This document shows, piece after piece, positions 1 to 11,847 of a DNA stretch of 64,000 nt. The position numbers and the translations under genes are program-made. The stretch spans positions 15,815,816 to 15,879,815 of the forward strand of contig CM020619.1 in the NCBI GenBank assembly GCA_009829735.1, given 5' to 3'. The stretch comes from Pyropia yezoensis. Taxonomy: Eukaryota; Rhodophyta; Bangiophyceae; Bangiales; Bangiaceae. Below the pieces are notes generated by a model, which did not search any database, was not told where the DNA came from, and was given only the letters and a program-made list of their open reading frames with translations. The stretch's first letter is position 1. Every line of letters starts with the position of its first letter.

Positions 1-2444
1 GTGACGGGGACCCACACCCGCCAGTCGACGCCTGGAAAGAGGCGGAAGAGGGTAGGGGCGGGTCGTCGCGACGCGCCTGCACGGCCGTGGACCGCTTGGA
101 CCCCGGTCGGGGCCCATGCAGGCTGCCGCGTCGGACTAGCGACCGACCCTGCCGCCATCGGTGGGCCGCGTGGGGGGTGCCGCGCGCTGGGCCGGCACGC
201 GCCCACGTAGAGACGTAGAGGGGCACACCAGACAGCACACAGCGCGGGGACAGAAAAAGTACCATCCACGCCACCACGTGAGGGTCCCCCCCCCCCCCTT
301 CGGGCGGGGAAACAACAGAGACGCCGGCGCAGCCTTGCGCGGCCAGCACGGCTTCTGCACCAGTGTGGCTGGACGCGGGGGGGAAGTCGTTGGGGGCGTT
401 GGGAGGGGGGAGAAGGCGACGCGTGCTGGCCCACCACCTCCGTGCCCCGCTGGCGAGGGGCACGAACCAGATTTTTCGGCGCGCCCCCCCAGCCCAGCAG
501 CCCCGCCGGCCGCGCCCCCAGCCCCCCCCCTGCCGCGCGCCGCGTCCCCCCCCCCACACACTGCGAACTGTATTCTTCGCCGTTCAGAGGGCCCTCGCGC
601 TTGCAGGCACCCCCAAACCCCCGACCAGCCGCCGCGCCACCGGTCTGCCTGTCAGGCGACCACGTCAACGCTTCGGATGTGGTGTAGAGGAGGGGGTGGG
701 GGGGGACGGGGGGCGCGGGGCCCGCCCAGGACGTGCCACGATGGGAAAGCTTGGCAGGCAGGCCACGGCCACAGTCGCAGGTCAGGAAGAAAACACACAA
801 AAAAAAAAAACGCACCAGACGCGCGCCACCGTGACGGGGCTCGACGGCAGAGCGCCGCGGTGGGGCGTGCGCCCTCCCCGCCCGCCCACCGACCTTCCCG
901 GTCGTCGCGTCATCCCGTCGCCGCTCGACGTGACGCGTGACGGGTGGCGGTGCCGGTTGGGCCCAATGAGGGACCGCCGCGGGTGCCGCCAGCCCGCCAA
1001 TGCCCCCCCCCTGTTGGCAGCTCAACGGCTTTTTCCGCGGCGACGCGCCGGTGCGCTGCTGGGGTGGGGGGGGGGCGGAGGCCATGAGGGGGATTTTCGC
1101 GTCCGACTGGCCCCCTTCCCCAGCCCCCTCCCCCCGCCCCCCCTCCAAGCCAAGGGGCACTCACGCCCGCAAACGACCCAACCGCCACCGTCGAGCGGCC
1201 CCCCCCCCCAGGCGCCCAACGGTCAGTGGCACCACCCCCCCCCTCGAAACCCCCCTGCATGGGGGGGGGGTGGGAGGGGAGCGTTGAACGCGCACAGCGC
1301 GTGCTCCACGCCTGGGGGACGACGCCGACGCACCCCCCCACCGAGGGCGGAGGAGGAGGGGGGTGGCGGGGGGCGGGAGGCGCAGCTGCGCAGGGCGTGC
1401 TCGGCGGGCTCCGACCGACCGACCCCCCCCCTCCCTCGACCTTGTCGCGCCGTCTTCGAAGGGCGTGTGTCACCGCGTGGCACCCCCACACACCCGCGCG
1501 GGGGAGAGAACCTCCCCCACCTCCCCCCCCCTCCCCCCCCCACCCGCGCCGGGCGTGGACCTTTTGCCCCGCTCCCCCTCCGCGTCCCTCTTTGGCGCGG
1601 CGGCGTGCGCGCGCACGCGTGCGCGGGGCGGCACGCACCCCACCCACTCTGTCTGTGGATGCCCCCCCCCCCCACTTCCCTGCGCGTGGCACCCCTCCCT
1701 CGTCGACGTAGGGGCTTTGGGCTGCCTGTTTGCGCTTGGGCCGCGCGGCCTGCGCGGGGCGCGGCCGGTAGGGAGGGGGGGGGGGCGCGTAAACGGAGAG
1801 GCATCCCCGCCACGGACCGTTGTGCACAACCCCCACTGCCCGCACTGCGACGCGCGGTGGCCGCGTGGCAGCGGCTGGCGAGACGGTGGGGCGTGTTGGG
1901 GAGAGACAGATACCGCCTCCCCCCCTCTCCTCCCCGTACCCAACCCCCCCGTGGTCGGCGCCGACGACCCCCCCTCCTTACCCTACTCCCGACTCCCCCC
2001 TCCGTCGACCGTCCCCCTCTGTCCGTCACCGTGTTGGTGCCGACGGATCGCAGCGAGCTGCCTCCCCCTTCCCTTCGCACTCCTGCCCACCCTTGTGCTC
2101 GTGCTCCGATCGGCGCCCCTACCGGGGGCAGGGCGGTCACCTGCGCGGCGTACTCCTCCCCCTTTTCGGTTTTCTTTTTTTTGGGTGGTCGCCCTCCCTG
2201 CGGCCCAGAGGCGGGGTACTGGGGCTGCCGGCGGCTGACGTCGACCACCGGCGGGCGGGGCGTACGTCCCGTCTGCGGGGCGGGCGAGCCGGCGGGGGGG
2301 CGGCGGACCCTGATCTTCTATTTTTTTTTGTCGTCGCTCGTCGCGCCGCCGCCGTCGGGGGGGGGTGTCCCCGCCGGGCGTGGGCAGTCGGGGTCCCGCT
2401 GGGCGCTCACGCCGCTGCTTCCCGTTCTTCCTCCCTGTCGGCCC
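1..2444. other. Leading spacer, no supported gene
   Basis: Very G+C-rich sequence broken by many C and G homopolymers and by short polypurine patches. Long open frames occur on both strands here, but they encode only Pro, Arg and Gly stretches, show no family motif and overlap each other. I see nothing that can be called a gene. The right-hand part could be leader sequence for the possible gene starting at 2445. Confidence 0.5.
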
Positions 2445-2561
2445 ATGATGGGTCCGTCGCCGCGGCCGTCGCCGCGAGCCGGCCGGAGCTCCCCTCTTCC
2501 GGCGGGGGGCGGCGCCGCCGTCACCGGCCGCCCCCCGCGCGGGGCTGCCGACGCGTCTGCG

Positions 2562-2597
<36 letters not shown>

Positions 2598-2803
2598 AGC
2601 CACCAGCGGCCGCCCCTGTCGGCGTCGCCAGCAACGACGCCGTCGCCGTCGCATTCGTCCCCGCACGGGCGGGTCACGCTGGTGGCGGCCGGCGGCGGGC
2701 GGTCCCCGCTGTGGACGTCTGCGGCGACGGTGACGACAACGACGTCGGCGGGGGGTGGCGCCGCGGCAGTGACGGCGGGGTGGCCGGCGGCCCGCCGTGG
2801 GAG

Positions 2804-2834
<31 letters not shown>

Positions 2835-2849
2835 GGCGGCCACATGGAT

Positions 2850-2881
<32 letters not shown>

Positions 2882-3903
2882 TGGTGGCGGCGGCGGCGGC
2901 CACGCCGGGACGTGCACCAGCCGGGCGGGCCGCGCGCCGTCGGGCAGCCGCAGCGCCGGCGCGGCGCACGCAGAGCAGCGGTGGCGTCTGGAAATGTACG
3001 TTGGCGTTGCTCTTCCCCTCTTTTTTTTTTTTTTTGTTGGCGTGGTTTTTCGTCTGCGTTGAGCCTTTCGGGGGGGGGTCGCCCCCTGGGGGGTGCGACA
3101 CGTGGCTCCCGCCCTGTCTCCCCCCCCGCAGCGGCGCTTCGCGGCCACCGGTCCTCGCGGCCGGGCCCGTGGGCGAGCACCCACACGCCCCGCAGCGGCC
3201 CCGGTGGCATCCGTGGCCGTTTGCTCTGGACGCGGCGGCGGGAGGGGGGGAGGTGGGGGGGGGGGTGGCGGGCGCAGGTGCAGCGGCCCCGCGGCGGGTG
3301 GAATTGGCGGGGACCTTGCATGGAGCCACGGGTTGGTCGCCGGTCCCCCCCCCGGTTCCCCTCGCCGCCGCCCCATCTTCCTTGCGCTCGTGTGTGCCGC
3401 GCCACAGCTGCGCCATCGTCTGGGCGGGTTTTGGGGGAGGGGGCGACGCAGTGGCTGGCTGCCCGCCTTCGCCCCCCCCCCCTCCCCCCTCTCCCCTTCC
3501 CTGGGTCACCGGCCCGCGACGGTGCCTGCATTGCATCATGCGGTGGCGGTGGCGCGGCGTGGAGGGGGGTTGTGGGTCCCTCACCCGTTGGGCGCTCCTC
3601 TGCCGATGTGGCGAGCCTTGGGAGGGCCAGATGGCGACGCGGGGGGGGGGGGGGGGGTGGAGTGTGCCCCAACGGGGCGGCAGGGATGGACCGGCTGCGG
3701 CGGTCGGCTCCAGCCTGCAGAGCAGCGGCTGGTGGGCGTGTGCCACCGCCACCGTCCTCCCCGCCGCACCGTCCGCGCCCTCCTGTACCCCCCCCCCTCC
3801 TTCCTCGATGGAATGTGGGGAGGGGGTGGACGGGGGGGCAGGCTGGCTGTGGGACCGCCGCCGCCGCCGCCGCCGGAGCGCCATTGGGCACTCTGGTGAC
3901 TGA
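2445..3903 (+). CDS. Possible low-complexity protein with one intron
   Basis: I do not recognise this protein. The tentative model is exon 2445-2995, intron 2996-3131, exon 3132-3903, giving about 440 residues. The intron has the same GTACGT donor used by the neighbouring CCCH gene, an oligo-T stretch, a C-rich tract and a GCAG acceptor, and it joins two open frames in phase. The first exon starts with tandem ATGs and is Ser/Thr/Pro-rich, then runs into two poly-Gly tracts at about 2564-2596 and 2809-2900. The second exon has mixed composition and ends in a run of Arg before the stop. Against it: no domain, strong triplet repeats, and a competing open frame on the other strand. It could equally be untranslated leader of the CCCH gene. 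Confidence 0.27.
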
Positions 3904-5291
3904 CGTTGACTGTGCTCTTTTGCCTTGTCCGGTCCCACTCGTGTGCCATTTTTTCCCTCGTGTGTTTGCTGGCCACCTCCCCCCCTCCCACGCCCCTCCT
4001 CCGCTTCCCCTTTCCTTTCCCCCTTTTCCTCCCCCCCCCACCCCCGCCCCCTTCTGTGCCCCCTGTATGCACGCACGCTGTGACTGACCCTTCCGCCGTC
4101 TGCCTGCCTCCTTTTCCCGCGTCTGATCCATCGCGACCCCCCCCCCCCCCCTGACCCACCTCCCCGCCGCTCCTCCGTGTCGTTGGTGTGGTGGCCTCCA
4201 TCCTGCCGCGCCTCCCCTCCTCCCGCGTGCGTGCCCCTCCTGTGGCTGCGCGTGGACGATGGGCGTTTGCCTCGGCTGGTGTACAACACTCGCCGTCCTC
4301 GTTCCCGCCCCCCTCCTCTTCCCCCCCCACCCCCCCTCCCTCCCCCTTCCCCGTCCGGTCTTTTGGCCTGCCGTCAATGCCGTGGCTGGTTGGTGGTTGT
4401 TCCAACGTGCGCCTCCGACGCGCGTGCCCGCCCGCGCCCCCCCCGTGTGGTCCGCGTTGGTCGGTCGGTCGGTCGGTCGGTCGGTCCGTCGGTCGGTGGG
4501 GCTTGGGTAGCCCCATTGTCATTGATTGACCATCCCCTGCTCGTGTGCCATGCCATACCGCGCGTGCCCTCCCCGCCCGCCCCACTGCCTGTGGTCCTTG
4601 CGCCCGCCCCTTCCCCCCCCCCCGCCGCCCCCTCTGACTGACCAATGCTCCCGCCCCCTCTTCCCGTCCCCCCACCCTCTCTCGCTCCCTTCTCGGCGGT
4701 GACTCGACTGCACACACTCGCGTGATCCCCCCGCCGCCACCGCTGCCGCCGCCGCCGTGCCCCCCCGTGCGCCCCTGCTTGCCGACGGCCGGCTGTCCCG
4801 TCTGTCGGCATTGCCGCCCTCCCCCCCCCTCCCCCCCCCCCCCCCCCTCCGTCCCCCCCTGGCCCTGTATCGTCGTTGGCGGATCTGTGGCCCGACCCTC
4901 GTGACCGTGCTGCGGGGGCCTTCTTCCTCCCCGCCCCTCACCGGCCGCGTCGGCCCGGGTGTGCCCCTCTGGGTTGCTCGCCTCCCACCCCCCCCCCCTA
5001 CACCGCGTGGCACGCTGCGGCGGCTGGATCGCTGTTTGCCCCATGCCCGTCCGTCTCGGTGGCTACGGACCCCCCCCCCCCCCCCTCACCCCATCTGCCT
5101 ACCCCCCCCTCAATTACGGTTGCGGCGCCACCTCGCGCGTGAACCCCCTTCCCCCCCTGCCGTGCCCCCCTGCCCCTCCCCTCCCCTCCCCTCCCCCAAC
5201 CGCTCAACCATTTTCCCTCATCCCCCTTCCGCGCCCCTCTGCACGCGCGCGCCGCCCGGCGGACGTCCCCTCCCCCGCCGACCGCCATGTC
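3904..5291. other. Pyrimidine-rich spacer and probable CCCH leader
   Basis: The plus strand is dominated by C and T runs, as expected for a promoter and 5' untranslated leader in this genome. No gene was found. It contains the GGTC tandem repeat listed separately. Confidence 0.5.
4459..4497. repeat. GGTC tetranucleotide microsatellite
   Basis: About ten head-to-tail copies of GGTC with one interruption (GGTCC). It lies in the spacer upstream of the CCCH gene. Confidence 0.9.
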
Positions 5292-6028
5292 ATGTGGATC
5301 ATTGGGTCGTCCCGTGCGCGTAGTGTGCGCGCCTTTGCCGCCACGAGCCATGCGACGGGCGGCGCGGGCGGCGGCGGCGGCGTCAGCGTCGGCGGTGGCA
5401 TTAGCGGTGGTGGCGCCGGCGGGTGCGGCGTTGGCGTCATTGGCAGCGGCAGCGGCAGCGGCAGCGGCCACAGCGTGGACGCCTTCCCTGTAAGCGCTGG
5501 CGGCGGCGGCGGCTGCGGGGTGGACGCTGTCGGCGGCCGCCGCGGCGGCGGCGCCCTCTTTGGCCGCCCCGCCGGCGGCGCCGCGGGTGCGCCTGGCAGC
5601 GCCGTGCGCGGCGCCGGCGGCGCCACCGACAGGGGTGTTGGCGGCGGCGGCGGTGGGGGCGGCCCCGGCGGTGGCGGCGGCCGTGGGGGCATGCCCGTCC
5701 GTGCCCCGTCGGATGCCAGTGCAGGCGCAACGGCCAGCGGTGGTGGGTCCTACACGGGTGGCGCCCCGCGTCCGCTCACCCCATCGACGGGCGGCGGTGG
5801 CAGCGACGGCAGCGGCGGCGGGGGGCCCTTTTCCTATGGCTTTGACGCCGCCCCGACCGAGGGCGGCGGGTATGACGGCGGGTTGGGTGGCGGCCCGTTT
5901 TCGGGTGCCGCCGCCCTGGGCGGGGGCCTCGTGGGCGACCTGTCCACCCCATCGTACCACTCCCTGTCGGTGGGTGGCAGCTCGTTTGCGGCGCGCAGCT
6001 CGAGTGTGGGCATGCTCCCGGCCATTGG

Positions 6029-6059
<31 letters not shown>

Positions 6060-7918
6060 AGCGGCGGCGGCAGCTGCGACGACCTGCGCACCACCTTTTC
6101 CTACCCGCTCATGGGGCCCGTGGGTGGCGGCAGCATTGGCGGAGGCGGGTGTGGCCCCATTGGCCCGTCCCCGCACCGCCGGGCGTCGTCCATGTCGGCG
6201 GCGGTCGGGGTGGGTGGGGGGCTCAGCCTGGGCGCCGCGGTGGGGGGCCATGACGATGGCGGTGGTGCCTTCCAGGTGGGCTCCCTGTGGGATGACATCA
6301 CGCCCGTTCCGACGGACCTCTTCCACTCGGCCGTCTCGGTGGGCGGCGGTGGTGGGGGCGTCGGTGGTCTGTCCCACCTGCAGCCCCAGCGGAGCACACC
6401 CGGCGGCGGTGGCGGCGGCGGCGGCAACGGCGGCGGCGTCGGCGGTAATGGCAACGGAGGCGGCGGCGGCAGCGCCGCCATCTCCAGCTCCATCACGGCC
6501 GGCGGCGCGTCGGCGCCGCCCACGCCGGGGTCGGCTGCCGCGCCAGCGTCCTCGGGCGGCATGGCGGCGCTACCCGGCGTGAATGAGCTGTACAAGACGG
6601 AGATGTGCCGCTCCTATGCGGAGAACCTCTACTGCCGCTACGGCAGCAAGTGCCAGTTTGCGCACGGCGAGGGGGAGCTCCGGCTGGTCAAGCGGCACCC
6701 TAAGTACAAGACCAAGCTGTGCCGGAACTTTACCCAGACGGGCACCTGCCTGTACGGCCAGCGCTGCCGGTTTATCCACGACAAGTCTTCGCCGGGGGAC
6801 CTGTCGGCGGGGCTGCGCCTTAACTTGGGGGCGGCGCTCGGCGTGTCCTCGCCGGGAGGGGGGCTCGGCGGTGGCGGCCACTTTGCGCCGTCCACGCCCG
6901 CGCCGGCGTCCGCGCCGGTGTTGTCGTCGGGTGGGGGCGGCGGTGTGGGCGGCTCGACGTTGCGTGTCGCGTCTTCCCTGTCTGCCGGCGGTGTGGGCGG
7001 CTCGACGTCGCGTGTCGCGTCTTCCCTGTCTGCCGGCGCGGCGGCGGGCATCTTTTCGGGGTGCTCGCCCATGTCGCCGACGATGCTGTCGACCGTTTCG
7101 TCCCGGTCGCCGTCGCCGCCCGCGTCGGCCCCTGCAAGGGCGTCCTCGTCTGCGTCTTCGGTGGCGGCATCGGCGTATGGCGGCGGCCCGTCGGCAGCCT
7201 ACATGGGCGGCGGCGCCCCCTTTTCGCTCCTCTCCTCGCCGGCGGGGGCCCTTGGCGGCGGCGGCGGCGGCGGCGACGCGGCGGTGGGGGTGGCCGCCTC
7301 CTCCGACGCGGCTGCAGCCGCGACGCAGCAGCAGCAGCGGCTGATCAACCGGGTGTTCCGGTACGGTGGGGCGGGCGGAGGCGGGATTACGCCCAGCGGC
7401 GCCCTGCCCCCGCCGTCGCCGTCGTCGTCAGTGGCGGCGGCGTCTCGTGTCGGCGCCGGTGGTCTGGTCGCCTCTGGCTCGTGGGACAGCGTCCAGGCGC
7501 CGCGGAGCCTGTCAGCGGGGAGCTTCACGCTTGGCTCGGCGGCGGGGCTCGCGCCGGGCGTCGGCGGCGCGACGCGCACGTCCTCGCGGCTGCGCGTGTT
7601 CCAAGACTTGGAGGTACGTGCTGTTGCGCTCAGACTGGAGAGGGGAGCGGCCACGGCATGGCCTTCCTGGTCGGTCGGCCGTTTGCGTACCGTTGGTGGA
7701 AGTGGGGTGGGTTCCGCCGTGTGGTTGAGGTGGTGAAGGATTCGCGTGTTCTCGCGTGAGTGTGGTCCCCTCACTTAGTGCCGTGCGTACTAACCTCGTC
7801 CATTCCCCGTGCCCTCGCATCGGTTTTCCTGATCCTCTTGCTCTTGTGTTTCTGATTTCTTGAACGGTGTTCATCCTCTACTGCACAGGCGCGGGCTGAA
7901 CAGCACGCGCAGCACTAG
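5292..7918 (+). CDS. Tandem CCCH zinc-finger protein (tristetraprolin type)
   Basis: Probable mRNA-binding regulator; the tristetraprolin family binds AU-rich 3' UTRs and promotes decay. Exons are 5292-7613 and 7889-7918, giving about 783 residues. The GTACGT donor, a TACTAAC branch-point-like box at 7788-7794 and an ACAG acceptor define the 275-nt intron; the tiny last exon encodes about nine residues. Two fingers of the form C-x8-C-x5-C-x3-H begin at Cys439 and Cys477. Each is preceded by the family lead-in (LYKTEMC, KYKTKLC), and the 38-residue spacing is the canonical one. The rest is Gly/Ser/Ala low complexity, including a 16-residue duplication. The start is uncertain: ATG 5292 is in frame, but an overlapping ATG at 5287 has the better context (ACCGCC) and opens another frame of 68 codons. 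An upstream exon is possible. The fingers are certain. Confidence 0.9.
6939..7034 (+). repeat. 48-bp in-frame tandem duplication
   Basis: Two adjacent 48-bp copies differ by essentially one base (T/C) and encode GGVGGST(L/S)RVASSLSA twice, just after the zinc fingers. The near identity suggests a recent duplication that kept the frame. Confidence 0.9.
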
Positions 7919-9056
7919 GTACCAGCTACTACTGTCGCGGCCGTCGGGCGCTGCGCTCCCCCTGTCCTGTGGGCACGGCGGCGTTGCGTTGAGGACGCTG
8001 TCGCGCGGTGGCTTTTGGCTGCTGTGGCTCCATGGCCGTCGCCGCGGGGGCGTCGGCAGGAGGCACGCCTCCATGAATCTCACTGATTATGTTGGTCGAC
8101 ATTTCCTGGTGGACGGGCCGTTCCCGTGGCCCATCTGCCCCTCTCCTCTTTTTTTTTTTATGTACGCGTGTGTGTGTGTATGTTATAGGGTCGGCCCCCG
8201 TCGTGCGCCCCCCCGAGGCTGGGTGCGGCGCTCCCCCCCCCCCTAACGCGCCGCAGCTGTCGGTGCTTGCTCTGTTCCATTTTTATTTGTGTCCCCGTTG
8301 CTTTTTCTTTCTTTTATCCAAATGGTTCCGCCTGAAGCACTCTGTCGCTTGCGCGCGCCATCTCCAGGGGTGTTTGCCAACAAGGGAGAACGAGCGACTG
8401 TGGTGGCGGAAGAGACCAAACAGCGCCGCAAACAGCGCCGCGCACGCAACGGCGGCACATAATTAGCGGCTGTTGGGGGTGGTATTGGTTTTTCAGCACC
8501 ATTCGGTTTCCCATCCCTGTTCTTCGTGTCTTGCGCGCGTTGTTTGTGGGAGATCCACGACGTTCTTTCCAAGTGACCACCTCGTCTCCTGAACGGGCTG
8601 GAGCCATGCAGGTTTTGAGGCCTCGGTTCTGGTCGCTAGAGACGCAGTGATGGCCTGCACGCCGGGCGACGGTCACCATGTTTGACATGGACATTGACAA
8701 CCTGCTGTTCCGCCCTCGTCTTCCCGTAGCACGCGGCCTCGAGACAACAAGAGTTCTGGCTGTGTGACGGGAATTGAGAAAGAGAATGCGCACCTCCTAC
8801 AGACGCCACGGGCAAAACAAAAAGAGTATCTACACAGGTGTTACGCACATACCTTCTGGTTCCTGAGGAAGATGCCATTTGCGCAGAGCAGCGCTTCCAT
8901 GGGCCTGCAGAGGCGGCAACGTTCTTGTTCTTTTGCTCTCGACTCTGTACAACCTGAGGGCAGTCTTCGACCCTGAATACTGTGGAAGTGGCATTGCAAT
9001 GGCTCCAAGAGGTAGCAGGCGCTCCCAGAAGGACAACGAGCGACGACAACCCCAGC

Positions 9057-9124
9057 GCAGTGCCCGTTGTTGCGGGATCCACAGCAAGCGCGTTTTGACC
9101 CCGGAGCCGTTGTTGAGACCTTGT
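9057..9124 (+). repeat. Left arm of 68-bp inverted repeat
   Basis: Matches the reverse complement of 10073-10140 at about 66 of 68 positions. The two mismatches are in the middle part, and similarity falls away abruptly at the inner end. The arms are separated by about 950 bp. Confidence 0.85.
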
Positions 9125-10072
9125 TAAGTAGCCCTCTACACCCCCCTTCACACCCCCGTACAGGCCGGTCGAATATAACTTTTGCCATTGACCGTTGTTG
9201 GATGCATCTATACGTCTATGGAACATGGGTTTCGTCGTACGACGAGACGGCCCTCGGCGGTGCGTACCAGAAGATGTAAAAAAAAATAGAGGACGTACCC
9301 ACCCCGAAGAATTAACAAGGTTTTACAAGCGTTCAACAAGCCCTTTGCCGTGACAGGAGTGTCTGCATTAGGGCGTCTGGACCTCTACTAAGGGGAAGTA
9401 CAGCAAGCTTGGCCCGGAAGACGGGTCTCTAAATGCGCTTTCACGAGCTTACTGAGCGTACTTTCGGAGGCAACTCCCATACAAGGCTCAACGAGAGGAA
9501 GAACACCAGCACCCTCGCATCCCACCCCGCGGCCTGCAACGACCATTGCAATCGCCGCCAAGCCATGAGGAACGCCGGCAGCCGCCCACTCGCGCTGCTG
9601 AGGTGTGCTGGCGGTTGAGCTGGCCGCGGTATCCCCCCCCCCAAGATCCCTCCCACCGCGCCCACCGCGGCCTCCGGTACTCCACACGCGGCCCTTGCCG
9701 CCGCCGCGCCGACCGCGCGCAGCCCCCGCCGCCGCCGCCCACCAGCGTGAGCCAGATGGACCAAGTGATGCGCGCAGTGACGCAGTCATGATATCCACGC
9801 GGGGGGGGTTCGCCACGAGTGTTGGCGCCTCTGCGACAAGCCAACGGCGGCGCGTTGTTCTTCCCGAGGAGCATTTCCTCTGGGACTTCTGGGCCCAGCA
9901 GTAGTACTTCTGAGTGCTTTAGAAATACGTCCGGCGCTCCTAATAGCGAGCCTACCTCTCTAATAGTATGCACTTTGTTGGAATTAGTTCTCACTAAGTG
10001 CGATATTGGGCCCAGGTTTGGGGTCGTTTCACCCGGGCGAGACGGCGCGGCGGCGCCCCTCAACAAGCTTTT

Positions 10073-10140
10073 ACAAGGTCTCAACAACGGTTCCGGGGTC
10101 AAAACGCGCTTGCGGTGGATCCCGCAACAACGGGCACTGC
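10073..10140 (-). repeat. Right arm of 68-bp inverted repeat
   Basis: Partner of 9057-9124 in opposite orientation. The outer side shows weak further similarity (an AGCGAC motif in both arms), so the original repeat may have been longer. Confidence 0.85.
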
Positions 10141-10232
10141 GCAGGGAAGTCGCTTGGTAGTCGAGCATGACGGGCAGGAAACAAGGTGGTTTGAGACGAG
10201 TTTTTGAAGGGGTGGGGAGTACTACATATTGG

Positions 10233-10264
10233 ACTGTACGTACGGTATGTACAGTACTTTACTG
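10233..10264. promoter_or_regulatory. GTAC/TACTGTA motif cluster upstream of MESH1
   Basis: Contains overlapping ACTGTACGTAC and GTATGTACAGTAC palindromes about 180 bp before the MESH1 start. Related motifs recur in other spacers of this window. A promoter role is inferred from position only. Confidence 0.4.
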
Positions 10265-10442
10265 TTCCCGAACCTCGGATTCTATTGGCGGGGAGAATGT
10301 TGGACTATGCGTGCATGGTATTGGGGCCCCAGCGGCGAGTGGCCGCTCTTCCTCCCCCGCCCCCGCGCGTTGCGCTCTCCGCGGGGAGGGCGACGGCGCT
10401 GTGCGCCCGCGCCGCAGCCGTCGCGGCTGCCAGGCGCACCCC

Positions 10443-11847
10443 ATGACGATGGACTTTCGTGCCGCCGAGGCCCGCCTTGCCGCCGCCTTCCTCACCGGCC
10501 TGGCCGTTGGCGGCACCAGCATGTACCTGCTGTGGCGGCCCGCGCCGGCCATGGCCGCCGAGCCGCCCGCCCCGCAGCTGCCGCCGCCGCCGCTGTCGGC
10601 GGCGGCGGAGACGGCGGCGGCGGCGGCGGAGACGGCGGCGGTGGCGGCGGCGACGGCGGCGGCGGCGGCGGCGACGGCGGCCCCCCCGTCGTCGTCGGTG
10701 TCGTCGTCGGCCGGCGGCGGCGTGGCGCTGATCCTCAACGCCGCCGCCTACGCGGCGGTGGCGCACCGGGGGCAGCGGCGGAAGAACGTGACGGCGGCGC
10801 CCTACATTGAGCACCCCCTGGGCGTTGCGGCGCTGCTGGCAGAGGCGGGCTTTACCCACCCCCCGACGCTTGCGGCGGCCATGCTGCACGACACGGTGGA
10901 GGACACTGCGGTGACGCCCGAGGAGCTGGTGGCGGTCTTTGGACCCGAAGTCGGTATGCTGTGCTTCCTGCCCTGGTTTTCTTTTTTGGGGGGAGGAGGG
11001 CGCGGGGGAGGGGGCGCGGGGGGGAGATGAGAGGGGAGGGAGGGTGGGAGAGGGGGGGGGGAGGGGGGTCCGCTCTGCCTGCGATGACCCTGCTTTTTTG
11101 GTTGTTTGTTTGTGTGCGTGTGTGCTGCCACTCTCCGTGGCCACGCCCACGCGGCGGTACACGGGGCGGTACATTGGTGGACGTGCGCTGAGCTTTTAAC
11201 AAGCCGCTCCGTCGCCCCGCTGTCTCTCCTTTTTCCTCGTTTCCTCGTGGTCCTTGCCCCCCGCCCCGCCCTCTCCTCCCTTGCGTCTGTGGGACTGCGC
11301 GTCCGTGCCACCCGTCTACCCACCCCCCCCCCCCCCCCCCCCCCCCCGCCGTCCGACCCCCCCGCCCTTTCCCCCCCCAGCGGCCATTGTCGCCGAGGTA
11401 ACCGACGACAAGTCGCTGTGCAAGGCGGACCGCAAGGCCGCCCAAATCGCCGCCGCCCCCCGCGCGTCGGCGGCGGCGCAAGCGGTGAAGCTGGCGGACA
11501 AGCTCCACAACCTCACCGACCTGCTCGCCCGCCCCCCCGTCGGCTGGGCCCCCGCTCGCGTCGCTGACTACTTTGCCTGGGCCGCCCGCGTCATTGACGG
11601 CTGCCGGGGGGGGGTGTTGCGGCCGCCGACGCCGTCGCCCGCCGCCGCCGACGCGCTGCTGGGGCGGGTGGACGCTGTGCTCGGGCGGGTGGGGGAGGCC
11701 GTCGCCGCGGCGTCGGCGGCAGAGGCAGAGGCGGCAGAGGGGGCAGCGGCGGTGGTGGCATCGGCAGGGGGGGGGGGGGGGGGGGGGGGAGGGGAGGACC
11801 CCCCGTCGCCGCCGGGAGAGGCGGCAGCAGACGTGGCAGACGCGTGA
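10443..11847 (+). CDS. MESH1-like HD-domain (p)ppGpp/NADPH hydrolase
   Basis: Exons 10443-10953 and 11381-11847 give about 325 residues. The join (GTATGC donor, polyC and CCCCAG acceptor) is in phase and restores an unbroken match to animal MESH1/HDDC3, including [37 protein letters not shown] and KLADKLHNL. The metal and catalytic residues are present: His108, His149-Asp150, Glu154-Asp155. Family members remove the 3'-diphosphate of (p)ppGpp, and human MESH1 dephosphorylates NADPH; which substrate applies here cannot be told. Before the HD domain lie about 95 extra residues: a hydrophobic segment at roughly 11-31 that could be a membrane anchor or targeting signal, then an Ala/Pro/Thr linker. 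The C-terminus is Ala-rich with a poly-Gly tract. An internal ATG at 10551 would drop the hydrophobic segment. There is no synthetase domain, so it is not a bifunctional RSH. Confidence 0.93.

Larger units (their letters stand above)
7919..10442. other. Spacer of lower G+C with inverted repeats
   Basis: Downstream of the CCCH gene the sequence becomes clearly less G+C-rich (about 8250-10320) than its flanks. Open frames are short and resemble no family. It contains a 68-bp inverted repeat pair and a weaker third copy near 9313-9340. It may be the remains of a mobile element, but no transposase was seen. Confidence 0.5.

Noticed and set aside
1983-4289. 768-codon minus-strand open frame
   Set aside because: No motif, composition dominated by triplet repeats and Pro/Arg; it competes with a better plus-strand model that has an intron.
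8636-10207. Two similar peptides (TRSQQR, NALAVDPATTGTA) on opposite strands as a gene family
   Set aside because: They arise from the 68-bp inverted repeat; the frames are short and unsupported elsewhere.
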